This document shows positions 7,826 through 14,078 of a stretch of 64,000 nt of DNA, piece by piece. The notes below the pieces were generated by a model, which had not been told where the DNA came from, did no database searches, and saw nothing but the letters and a program-made list of their open reading frames with translations. The stretch is from assembly GCF_003660455.1 (NCBI RefSeq), contig NZ_QZVR01000002.1:496001-560000 (forward strand), read 5' to 3'. Within the stretch, counting starts at the first letter, position 1; each line of letters opens with the position of its first letter. The position numbers and the translations under genes are program-made. This DNA comes from Nocardioides ferulae (GTDB lineage: Bacteria > Actinomycetota > Actinomycetes > Propionibacteriales > Nocardioidaceae).

Positions 7826-9292
7826 ATGGGCGAAGAGGTGGAGGCACAGGAGTTCTCCCGCGCGGACCGCACCCGACACCGCGAGAAGGTGCGGCGCTGC
7901 CTCGACGTGTTCGCCCGGATGCTGCGCGAGGCGCGCTTCGACACCGACGACCCGATGACCGGGCTCGAGGTCGAGCTGAACCTGGTCGACGAGCGCGGTG
8001 ACCCCGCGCTGAGGAGCAGCGAGGTCCTCGACGCGGTCGCCGACCCCGACTTCCAGACCGAGCTGGGCCAGTTCAACATCGAGATCAACGTGGCGCCGGC
8101 CCGGCTGCGCGAGCGCGGGTTGAGCGGCTTCGAGGAGAGCCTGCGGCGCAGCCTGAACGCCGCCGAGCAGCACTCGGCCGACCTCGGCACGCACCTGGTC
8201 ATGATCGGCATCCTGCCCACCCTCGACCACGGGCACATGACGGCCGCGAGCCTGAGCCCCAACCCGCGCTACCACCTGCTCAGCGAGCAGATCCTGGGCG
8301 CCCGCGGCGAAGACATCACGCTGGCCATCACGGGTCCCGAGCGGTTGGCCACGACCGCCGACTCGATCGTGCCCGAGGCCGCCTGCACCAGCACCCAGCT
8401 GCACGTGCAGACCTCTCCCGCGCTGTTCGCCTCCTACTGGAACGCCTCCCAGGCGATCAGCGCCATCCAGCTGGCCCTGGGTGCCAACGCCCCCTTCCTG
8501 CTCGGCAAGGAGCTGTGGCGCGAGACCCGGATCCCGCTCTTCGAGCAGGCCACCGACACCCGCGGCGAGGAGCTGAAGGCGCAGGGTGTGCGCCCGCGCG
8601 TGTGGTTCGGCGAACGGTGGATCACCTCGGTGTTCGACCTGTTCGAGGAGAACGTCCGCTACTTCCCGGCGTTGCTCCCGGTGACCGACGCCGACGAGGA
8701 CCCGCTCCAGGTGCTCGAGGGCGGTGGCACGCCCAATCTCGCCGAGCTGCGGCTGCACAACGGCACGGTCTACCGCTGGAACCGCCCGGTCTACGACATC
8801 GCCGGAGGAGTCCCGCACCTCCGGGTCGAGAACCGGGTCCTCCCCGCCGGACCGACGGTCGTCGACACCATGGCCAACGCCGCTCTCTACTTCGGCCTGG
8901 TGCGGGCACTGGCCGAGCACGAGCGACCGCTGTGGTCCCAGATGTCCTTCAGCGCCGCCGAGGAGAACTTCCACCTGGCCGCACGGCACGGCATCGACGC
9001 CCAGGTCTACTGGCCCGGCGTCGGCCAGGTGCGCGCCACCGAGCTGGTGCTGCGGCGGCTGCTCCCGTTGGCGCGCGAGGGGCTGGCTGCGTGGGGCGTC
9101 GACGCGGCGGAGAGCGACCGGCTGCTCGACATCATCGAGCAGCGTTGCCTCACCGGCACCAACGGCGCGGAGTGGTTCGTGCGCCGCATGCATGGGCGCG
9201 CGGACCAGGACCGCTTCGACGCCTTGCGGGCCACGCTCCTGGACTACCGCGACCGGATGCACTCCAACGAGCCGGTGCACACCTGGGACTGA
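7826..9292 (+). CDS. Glutamate-cysteine ligase family protein
   Basis: Second GCS2-superfamily ligase, 488 aa, about 100 residues longer than its neighbour. Predicted to join an amine to the side-chain carboxylate of glutamate or a similar acid using ATP; the substrate is unknown. Family signs: MTGLEVELNLVD (residues about 51-62), TELGQFNIEINVAP (Glu/Asn metal-binding cluster), GGTPNLAELRLHNGTVYRWN and LRVENRVLPAGPTVVDTMAN. ATG 7826 is 6 nt after a TAGGCT box, supporting this start. No separate gshB-like gene is seen nearby, and actinobacteria normally make mycothiol rather than glutathione, so a role outside glutathione synthesis is likely (inference). Confidence 0.85.
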   Translation: MGEEVEAQEFSRADRTRHREKVRRCLDVFARMLREARFDTDDPMTGLEVELNLVDERGDPALRSSEVLDAVADPDFQTELGQFNIEINVAPARLRERGLSGFEESLRRSLNAAEQHSADLGTHLVMIGILPTLDHGHMTAASLSPNPRYHLLSEQILGARGEDITLAITGPERLATTADSIVPEAACTSTQLHVQTSPALFASYWNASQAISAIQLALGANAPFLLGKELWRETRIPLFEQATDTRGEELKAQGVRPRVWFGERWITSVFDLFEENVRYFPALLPVTDADEDPLQVLEGGGTPNLAELRLHNGTVYRWNRPVYDIAGGVPHLRVENRVLPAGPTVVDTMANAALYFGLVRALAEHERPLWSQMSFSAAEENFHLAARHGIDAQVYWPGVGQVRATELVLRRLLPLAREGLAAWGVDAAESDRLLDIIEQRCLTGTNGAEWFVRRMHGRADQDRFDALRATLLDYRDRMHSNEPVHTWD

Positions 9293-9304
9293 GCACGTCG
9301 AGCA

Positions 9305-9703
9305 TCACCCACGAAGCACCCAGCCCTCCGGGGTGACCACGACGAAGCGCAGCGGACGGCCGGCCTCGGCGAACGCCGCGCGGGCCGCGGCGTACCAGCC
9401 GGCGTCGGAGTCCTCGACCTGGTGGCCCCCGTCGCGGGTCAGCCACACCCAGGGGTCGGCCGCCGGACAGCGGCGCAGCAGGGCCGCCACCACATCGGTA
9501 CGCAGCGTGTGGTCGGAAGACTCACCGGGCCGTAGCGCGAACGCCACGGCGGAATCGCCGGGGCGCCCGAGACGGAGCACGACCGCCCGCCGGACGGCCG
9601 GCAGGGCGGCGGCGATGCCGGCACACCCGACGTCGAACCCCTCCTCGGGGCTGGGCCGGGCGTCACTGCCGTGATCGATCTCGTCGAGGGACGCTCGGGT
9701 CAT
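9305..9703 (-). CDS. Conserved hypothetical protein, 132 aa
   Basis: Small soluble protein that I cannot assign to a named family. The middle reads as an alpha/beta fold (AVVLRLGRPGDSAVAF), then DPWVWLTRDGG, DSDAGWYAAARAAFAEAG and a C-terminal FVVVTPEGWVLRG. The sequence pattern 'WLTR-G ... D-W--AA--A--E-G--L-FVVV---GW' is one I associate with unnamed actinobacterial proteins, but I cannot confirm it without a search. No signal peptide, membrane segment or metal-binding cluster. It ends 13 bp from the convergent ligase gene and is divergent from the stress-protein gene. Confidence 0.6.
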   Translation of the reverse strand: MTRASLDEIDHGSDARPSPEEGFDVGCAGIAAALPAVRRAVVLRLGRPGDSAVAFALRPGESSDHTLRTDVVAALLRRCPAADPWVWLTRDGGHQVEDSDAGWYAAARAAFAEAGRPLRFVVVTPEGWVLRG

Positions 9704-9849
9704 GGTCGCTCCGTCATGGGCACAGCCTTCCCCTGCGGCGACACACCGTCACGGTTGTCCACAAGTGCACGGCGTCAGGAGGGATTCGATAACGTGCCCA
9801 GTGGGCCGACCGGCCCGACAGCGACGAGAGCACCGAGACGAGGAGAGCG

Positions 9850-10251
9850 ATGTCGACCGTGGTGGTGGGCTACGTGCCCAAGCCCGAGGGCGAGGCCGCG
9901 CTGGCGAAGGCGATCGACGAGGCGAAGCTGCGCAGCGCCAAGCTGGTCGTGGTGAACTCCCATCGCGGTGGGCGGGAGTTCGACGCCGAGTCCGCGATCC
10001 AGACCGAGAACGACATGGAGGACGTCGAGCGCCGGCTCAAGGAGACGGGGTTGCCCTTCGAGGTCCGCGAGCTCGTCCGGGGTCTCGAGCCCGCGGAGGA
10101 CCTGATCAACGTCGCCGAGGCCAACGAGGCCGAGCTGATCGTGATCGGCCTGCGTCGTCGCTCCCCGGTGGGCAAGCTGATCCTGGGCAGCAACGCCCAG
10201 CGCATCCTGCTCGACGCCCACTGCCCGGTGCTGGCGGTCAAGGCCGACTGA
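9850..10251 (+). CDS. Universal stress protein (UspA family)
   Basis: Small Usp-fold protein, 133 aa, single domain, cytosolic. The nucleotide-binding signature is present near the C-terminus: IGLRRRSPVGKLILGSNAQR, matching the G-x2-G-x9-G-S/T type loop of ATP-binding Usp proteins, followed by ILLDAHCPVLAVK. The N-terminus has the usual TVVVGYVPKPEGEAAL strand and helix. AGGAG at 9841-9845 is 4 nt before ATG 9850. TAACGT (9790-9795) is a possible -10 box, giving a leader of about 50 nt. A strong hairpin terminator follows the stop, so it is probably a single-gene unit. Confidence 0.92.
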   Translation: MSTVVVGYVPKPEGEAALAKAIDEAKLRSAKLVVVNSHRGGREFDAESAIQTENDMEDVERRLKETGLPFEVRELVRGLEPAEDLINVAEANEAELIVIGLRRRSPVGKLILGSNAQRILLDAHCPVLAVKAD

Positions 10252-10256
10252 CGTCC

Positions 10257-10291
10257 CCGGTGCGAGGGCGCCCCGGTGCCCCTCGCACCGG
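10257..10291 (+). terminator. Hairpin terminator after the universal stress protein gene
   Basis: A perfect 12-bp stem, CCGGTGCGAGGG (10257-10268) with CCCTCGCACCGG (10280-10291), loop of 11 nt, beginning 5 nt after the stop. No T run follows, as is common for actinobacterial hairpin terminators. Confidence 0.75.
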
Positions 10292-10323
10292 TGGTCCCCG
10301 CATCGTGCGCGAAGATGACCCCC

Positions 10324-10893
10324 ATGGCCATCCACATCACCGGTGACCCTGCGGCCGACAAGGTCCTCGAGGAGTCGCCGTTCGCACTGCTCGTCGGCAT
10401 GATGCTCGACCAGCAGTTCCCGATGGAGCGTGCCTTCGCCGGCCCGGCGAAGGTCCTGGAGCGCTTCGGCAGTCTCGATCCGGCCGCTATCGCCGCGGCC
10501 GACCCCGACACGTTCTCCGAGCTCTGCCGGCGTCCCCCGGCGATCCATCGGTACGGCGGCTCGATGGCGACCCGGCTCCAGGCGCTCGCGGCGCTCGTCG
10601 AGCAGCGCTACGACGGCCGCGCCGAGCGGCTGTGGAGCGAGGCCGCCACCGGCGAGGAGCTGCTCGCCCGGGTGATGGAGCTGCCGGGCTTCGGCAAGCA
10701 GAAGGCGCAGATCTTCGTCGCGCTCCTGGCCAAGCAGCTCGGCGTCCGTCCGCCCGGGTGGGAGGCGGTGGTCGGCGACTACGCGCTCGAGGGTCACCGG
10801 TCGGTGGCCGACGTCGTCGACGCCGAGTCGCTGCAGCGGGTGCGCGACTACAAGAAGCAGAAGAAGGCGGCCGCCCGCTCCGCGGCCACCTGA
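10324..10893 (+). CDS. HhH-GPD-type base excision DNA repair protein
   Basis: Member of the HhH-GPD superfamily of DNA glycosylases, about 189 aa. Visible: SPFALLVGMMLDQQFPMERAF near the N-terminus is replaced by the phrase family-typical 'LxxxMLDQQ' start of the glycosylase fold, and the helix-hairpin-helix is LLARVMELPGFGKQKAQIF (residues about 117-135), followed by RPPGWE. I do not see the C-terminal Fe-S cysteine cluster of Nth/MutY. Start ATG 10324 chosen (MAIHITGD); ATG 10315 is 9 nt upstream in frame. The C-terminus is Lys/Ala-rich (KKQKKAAARSAAT). The lesion it removes cannot be deduced. Confidence 0.87.
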   Translation: MAIHITGDPAADKVLEESPFALLVGMMLDQQFPMERAFAGPAKVLERFGSLDPAAIAAADPDTFSELCRRPPAIHRYGGSMATRLQALAALVEQRYDGRAERLWSEAATGEELLARVMELPGFGKQKAQIFVALLAKQLGVRPPGWEAVVGDYALEGHRSVADVVDAESLQRVRDYKKQKKAAARSAAT

Positions 10894-11043
10894 CGGATCG
10901 GACGTCGCCCGAGGGCCGGGGGAGTGGTCCGGCCTCACCGGCGCCGTGGCAGAATGGTCCGAGCGGCACTTGACGACACCGGGCCTCGCCGCGCCCAACT
11001 TCGATCCACCGTCGGTTTCCCAGTCAGCTCACGAGAGGTGTTC

Positions 11044-12465
11044 GTGTCCTCGAACGCGCGCAAGATTCCCGCCGAGGTGCTCTCGCATCCCGCCGTCGCC
11101 GCCCTCATCGAGCGGGCCCAGCCGACCGGCACGCTCACCCCTGACGAGGTGCGCCAGGCCTCGGAGGACGCGGCCGTCGAGCCGCGGCACCTCAAGTCGC
11201 TGCTGCAGCACCTGAGCGGCTTGGGCATCTCCGTGCACGTGCCGGCCACCACCGGCCGGGCGGCCGCGGCGACGACCACCCGCAAGACCACCACCGCGAA
11301 GGCGGCGAAGGCCCCCGCCAAGAAGGCGGCCGCCAAGAAGGCCGCTGCGACCCCGCAGCCCGCCGGCGAGGAAGCCGCCGCGGCACCGGCCGTCGGCCCC
11401 GACGGCAAGAAGGTGCTGCCCGACCTGCCCGACGAGCAGTTCGAGAAGGACGTCGCGGCCGACCCCTCCATCGAGGAGGACGAGAAGCAGGCCTCGTTCG
11501 TCGTCTCGGCCGCCGACGACACCGACGAGCCCGAGCAGCAGGTCATGGTCGCCGGCGCGACGGCCGACCCGGTCAAGGACTACCTCAAGCAGATCGGCAA
11601 GGTGCCGCTTCTCAACGCCGAGATGGAGGTCGAGCTCGCCAAGCGCATCGAGGCCGGGCTCTTCGCCGACGAGAAGCTGGCCAAGGGCGGGAAGATCTCC
11701 GAGAAGCTCCGCGAGGAGATGGAGTGGATCGCCGAGGACGGCCGGCGGGCCAAGAACCACCTCCTCGAGGCCAACCTGCGGCTGGTCGTCTCGCTCGCCA
11801 AGCGCTACACCGGCCGCGGCATGCTCTTCCTCGACCTGATTCAGGAGGGCAACCTGGGCCTGATCCGTGCGGTCGAGAAGTTCGACTACACCAAGGGCTA
11901 CAAGTTCTCGACCTACGCCACCTGGTGGATCCGGCAGGCCATCACCCGCGCGATGGCCGACCAGGCGCGCACCATCCGCATCCCGGTGCACATGGTCGAG
12001 GTCATCAACAAGCTGGCCCGGGTGCAGCGGCAGATGCTGCAGGACCTCGGCCGGGAGCCCACGCCCGAGGAGCTCGCCAAGGAGCTCGACATGACCCCCG
12101 AGAAGGTCATCGAGGTCCAGAAGTACGGTCGCGAGCCGATCTCGCTGCACACCCCCCTCGGCGAGGACGGCGACTCCGAGTTCGGTGACCTCATCGAGGA
12201 CTCCGAGGCCATCGTGCCGGCCGACGCGGTCTCCTTCACCCTGCTGCAAGAGCAGTTGCACGCGGTCCTCGACACGCTGTCCGAGCGCGAGGCCGGCGTG
12301 GTGAGCATGCGGTTCGGCCTGACCGACGGACAGCCGAAGACGCTCGACGAGATCGGCAAGGTCTACGGCGTGACCCGCGAGCGGATCCGCCAGATCGAGT
12401 CCAAGACGATGTCCAAGCTGCGCCACCCCTCGCGCTCGCAGGTGCTGCGCGACTACCTTGACTGA
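11044..12465 (+). CDS. sigA: Primary RNA polymerase sigma factor SigA/HrdB (RpoD)
   Basis: Housekeeping sigma-70 factor that directs RNA polymerase to most promoters. About 473 aa. After a region-1.1-like N-terminus comes a Lys/Ala/Thr-rich linker (11280-11350), typical of actinobacteria. Region 1.2 begins [20 protein letters not shown]; region 2 contains [37 protein letters not shown] and [16 protein letters not shown]; region 3 has [11 protein letters not shown]; region 4.2 is [23 protein letters not shown] 11044 is chosen because GAGAGG sits 5 nt upstream; GTG 11038 is also in frame. It lies near parE and parC, as I recall for hrdB in Streptomyces. Confidence 0.97.
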   Translation: MSSNARKIPAEVLSHPAVAALIERAQPTGTLTPDEVRQASEDAAVEPRHLKSLLQHLSGLGISVHVPATTGRAAAATTTRKTTTAKAAKAPAKKAAAKKAAATPQPAGEEAAAAPAVGPDGKKVLPDLPDEQFEKDVAADPSIEEDEKQASFVVSAADDTDEPEQQVMVAGATADPVKDYLKQIGKVPLLNAEMEVELAKRIEAGLFADEKLAKGGKISEKLREEMEWIAEDGRRAKNHLLEANLRLVVSLAKRYTGRGMLFLDLIQEGNLGLIRAVEKFDYTKGYKFSTYATWWIRQAITRAMADQARTIRIPVHMVEVINKLARVQRQMLQDLGREPTPEELAKELDMTPEKVIEVQKYGREPISLHTPLGEDGDSEFGDLIEDSEAIVPADAVSFTLLQEQLHAVLDTLSEREAGVVSMRFGLTDGQPKTLDEIGKVYGVTRERIRQIESKTMSKLRHPSRSQVLRDYLD

Positions 12466-12552
12466 CCCAGACCGACCTGCCGAGACCTCCTCGGGCCGAG
12501 CAGTGCGCCCGTGGACACCCCCCACAACCCTGGACCGCCAGGGAGGAGAACG

Positions 12553-12873
12553 ATGACCGGAACCGTGGACGAGCGGCCCTTCAGTTCGGCGTACGACGCC
12601 GAGACCGGCGTGCTGGCCATCAGCGGCAGCATCGACGAGCTCTCGGGTGTCGCCCTGCGCGACTCGCTGGAGAAGGAGTCGGCAGGCTACTCCCGCCCGC
12701 TGGTCGTCGACCTCAACGACGTCGACTTCCTGCCGAGCCTGGGGGTCGGGGTGCTGGCCGTGGCTCGCGAGAACGCGCGCAAGGCCGGCCACGAGCTCGA
12801 GTTCGTTGCGCGTCGCGGCTGCATCGCCCAGCGGGTGCTGGAGATCTGCGGGCTTCCCTACCGGGAGGCGTGA
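12553..12873 (+). CDS. STAS domain protein, anti-sigma factor antagonist type
   Basis: Single STAS domain of 106 aa, the fold of SpoIIAA/RsbV-type anti-anti-sigma factors that bind serine-kinase anti-sigma proteins. The conserved phosphorylatable serine is Ser62 in DVDFLPSLGVGVL, where the usual motif is D-x-x-F/Y-x-D/P-S-x-G. The C-terminal VLEICGLPYRE matches the family's last helix. GGGAGGAG (12541-12548) is an excellent ribosome-binding site for ATG 12553. It follows sigA by 87 bp. No partner kinase is encoded in the window, so the sigma factor it serves is unknown. Confidence 0.88.
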   Translation: MTGTVDERPFSSAYDAETGVLAISGSIDELSGVALRDSLEKESAGYSRPLVVDLNDVDFLPSLGVGVLAVARENARKAGHELEFVARRGCIAQRVLEICGLPYREA

Positions 12874-12889
12874 GCCGGGCTGGTGGTCC

Positions 12890-13366
12890 TCAGGTGGCCA
12901 CCACGCCGCCGACCCAGACGAGCGTCGCCAGGACCGCTGCGGCGAGTTCGATGAGGATCGAGAGCCCGACCGCGGCCAGCGCGGACTTGGTCGACGGCCA
13001 GGCGAGTCGTGCGCCGAGACGGTGCCGCTCGGCGAGATAGACGCCGAGCACGAAGCCGGCGAAGATGCCGACGACCGGAACGACGAAGAACCCGGCGACC
13101 GCCAGCCCGGCGCCCGCCCACTGCGTCGAGGCCGGGATGCCGGCCGACTTGAGCCGGCGGCCCGGCACGGCGTACTTCACGACCGTTCCGGCGGCGAGGA
13201 GCACGGCCGCGGCGGCGAGCACCCCCCAGGCGGTGGTGCCCCCCGTCTGAACCGCCCAGACGCCGATGGCGGCCAGCACCAGGATCGAGCCCGGCAGCAC
13301 GGGGACGAGGATCCCGACCAGGCCGATCAGGATCGCGATCGCGACCACGACTTCGGTGAGACTCAC
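12890..13366 (-). CDS. DUF456 domain-containing membrane protein
   Basis: Small integral membrane protein of about 158 aa (GTG 13366; GTG 13375 is also possible). Four or five hydrophobic segments are visible, including VVVAIAILIGLVGILVPVLP, ILVLAAIGVWAV and GFFVVPVVGIFAGFVLGVYLAE. The last is the Gly-rich DUF456 signature, and SILIELAAAVLATLVWV forms the last helix. Function unknown; DUF456 proteins occur widely in actinobacteria. It ends 17 bp from the convergent STAS gene and starts just upstream of the terminator of the DUF7455 gene. Confidence 0.85.
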   Translation of the reverse strand: MSLTEVVVAIAILIGLVGILVPVLPGSILVLAAIGVWAVQTGGTTAWGVLAAAAVLLAAGTVVKYAVPGRRLKSAGIPASTQWAGAGLAVAGFFVVPVVGIFAGFVLGVYLAERHRLGARLAWPSTKSALAAVGLSILIELAAAVLATLVWVGGVVAT

Positions 13367-13388
13367 GGGCCACACCCTTTCACGACGG

Positions 13389-13422
13389 CGACGGCCCCGA
13401 ACGCTTGCGTTCGGGGCCGTCG
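13389..13422 (-). terminator. Hairpin terminator of the DUF7455 gene
   Basis: A perfect 16-bp stem: CGACGGCCCCGAACGC (13389-13404) and its complement (13407-13422), enclosing a CTTG turn. It lies 19 nt past the end of the DUF7455 gene and in front of the DUF456 gene, insulating them. No T run. Confidence 0.8.
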
Positions 13423-13441
13423 CGGCAGTCGGTGGGCGGTG

Positions 13442-13666
13442 TCAGTGCTCCGGGGCGGGCGTGGGGGAGTTGCCGAGCTTGTGCGTCTCGTCGATCACGG
13501 CGACCGCGATCTCCTTGAGCTTGTCGCCGTGCTCACGCGCGTGGTGGGCGCAGAACAGCAGCTCGCCGCCGCTCTGCAGCTCTACGCGAAGGTAGGCCTG
13601 GGCTCCGCAGCGGTCACAGCGGTCCGCAGCGGTCAGCGGCGCACTGGGGGCAAGTGCAGTGGTCAC
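13442..13666 (-). CDS. DUF7455 zinc-ribbon-like protein
   Basis: 74-aa actinobacterial protein with a putative metal site: Cys17, Cys20, Cys39 and His42 (ADRCDRCGAQAYLRV and LLFCAHHAREHG). The DRCGAQA block is the family hallmark. Function unknown; homologues lie near primary sigma factor and DNA gyrase/topoisomerase genes in other actinobacteria, as here. GTG 13666 (MTTALAPS) is preferred to a start at 13738 because it fits the family's usual N-terminus and has GAGG upstream. Lys/Glu-rich helix near the C-terminus (HGDKLKEIAVAV), then a Pro-rich tail. Confidence 0.85.
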   Translation of the reverse strand: MTTALAPSAPLTAADRCDRCGAQAYLRVELQSGGELLFCAHHAREHGDKLKEIAVAVIDETHKLGNSPTPAPEH

Positions 13667-13921
13667 ATCGGCCTCATTTCGTCGTTCGTTCGGTGTCTTG
13701 CTCAACGTAGCCGGAGACTGCAAGATTCCCGCCGCCACGTAATCTCGGACACGCCTATCTGATCGTCCATCTGATCACGAACCTGATTCCCTTGCCCGAC
13801 CGATTCCATGCGCCGGACGACACTGGTCCGGACCGGCAGGGCCGCACGCCCTCGAGTCTGGCCCCTGGCCGGTTCCGACGCGCCGGGGATGGCCGAAACG
13901 GCGGCGCGTCGTGACCACATC

Positions 13922-13931
13922 GTGACGTCAC
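13922..13931. promoter_or_regulatory. 10-bp palindrome GTGACGTCAC upstream of parE
   Basis: Perfect palindrome about 80 bp before the TAGATT box. Further GTGA/TCAC half-sites flank it on both sides. A candidate operator for the parE or DUF7455 promoter; no regulator can be named. Confidence 0.3.
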
Positions 13932-14008
13932 TCACGGCCGGTCCGTGACCCGGTGCGGGGGTTCGCCCGATCCAGGCGTGCCTGCGTCGGACCTAGCGCC
14001 TGCGCGGG

Positions 14009-14014
14009 TAGATT
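14009..14014 (+). promoter_or_regulatory. -10 box of parE
   Basis: TAGATT, identical to the box before the GNAT fusion gene (22865-22870). Transcription would start near 14021, downstream of the only canonical in-frame start (GTG 13953), which argues against that start. No clear -35 box. Confidence 0.45.
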
Positions 14015-14067
14015 CGGGTGCCCGGGCACGGCGACCGCCCCGCGTCGTCGGCCACCACCACCGCGCC

Positions 14068-14072
14068 AGGAG
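14068..14072 (+). promoter_or_regulatory. Ribosome-binding site pointing to a non-canonical parE start
   Basis: AGGAG, 6 nt before an in-frame ATC at 14079. The spacing is ideal and the ATC lies just before the conserved protein sequence begins. Confidence 0.45.
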
Positions 14073-14078
14073 CCTCCG

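Larger units (their letters stand above)
13667..14078. other. 412-bp divergent intergenic region before parE
   Basis: The only long gene-free stretch in the window. It is slightly less GC-rich than its surroundings in 13690-13800. It holds a repeated ATCTGATC (about 13757 and 13771), a 10-bp palindrome GTGACGTCAC (13922-13931) and a TAGATT -10-like box (14009-14014). A minus-strand open frame at 13702-13935 has no recognisable motif and I do not call it a gene. Confidence 0.6.

Noticed and set aside
6275..9280. Minus-strand open frame of about 1000 codons opposite the amine ligases
   Set aside because: Same antisense effect: Val/Gly/Arg/His-rich, low-complexity text without domain motifs.
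10946..10990. tRNA-like text 'GTGGCAGAATGGTCCGAG' upstream of sigA
   Set aside because: It resembles the 5' part of a tRNA-Ser/Leu, but no anticodon arm, T-loop (TTCGA) or acceptor complement follows. No full cloverleaf.
11280..11350. Repetitive Lys/Ala/Thr codons in sigA as a possible repeat element
   Set aside because: A normal low-complexity linker of actinobacterial primary sigma factors, not a DNA repeat.
13702..13935. 77-codon minus-strand frame upstream of DUF7455
   Set aside because: No recognisable motif or ribosome-binding site, Arg/Ser-rich, lies in promoter DNA.
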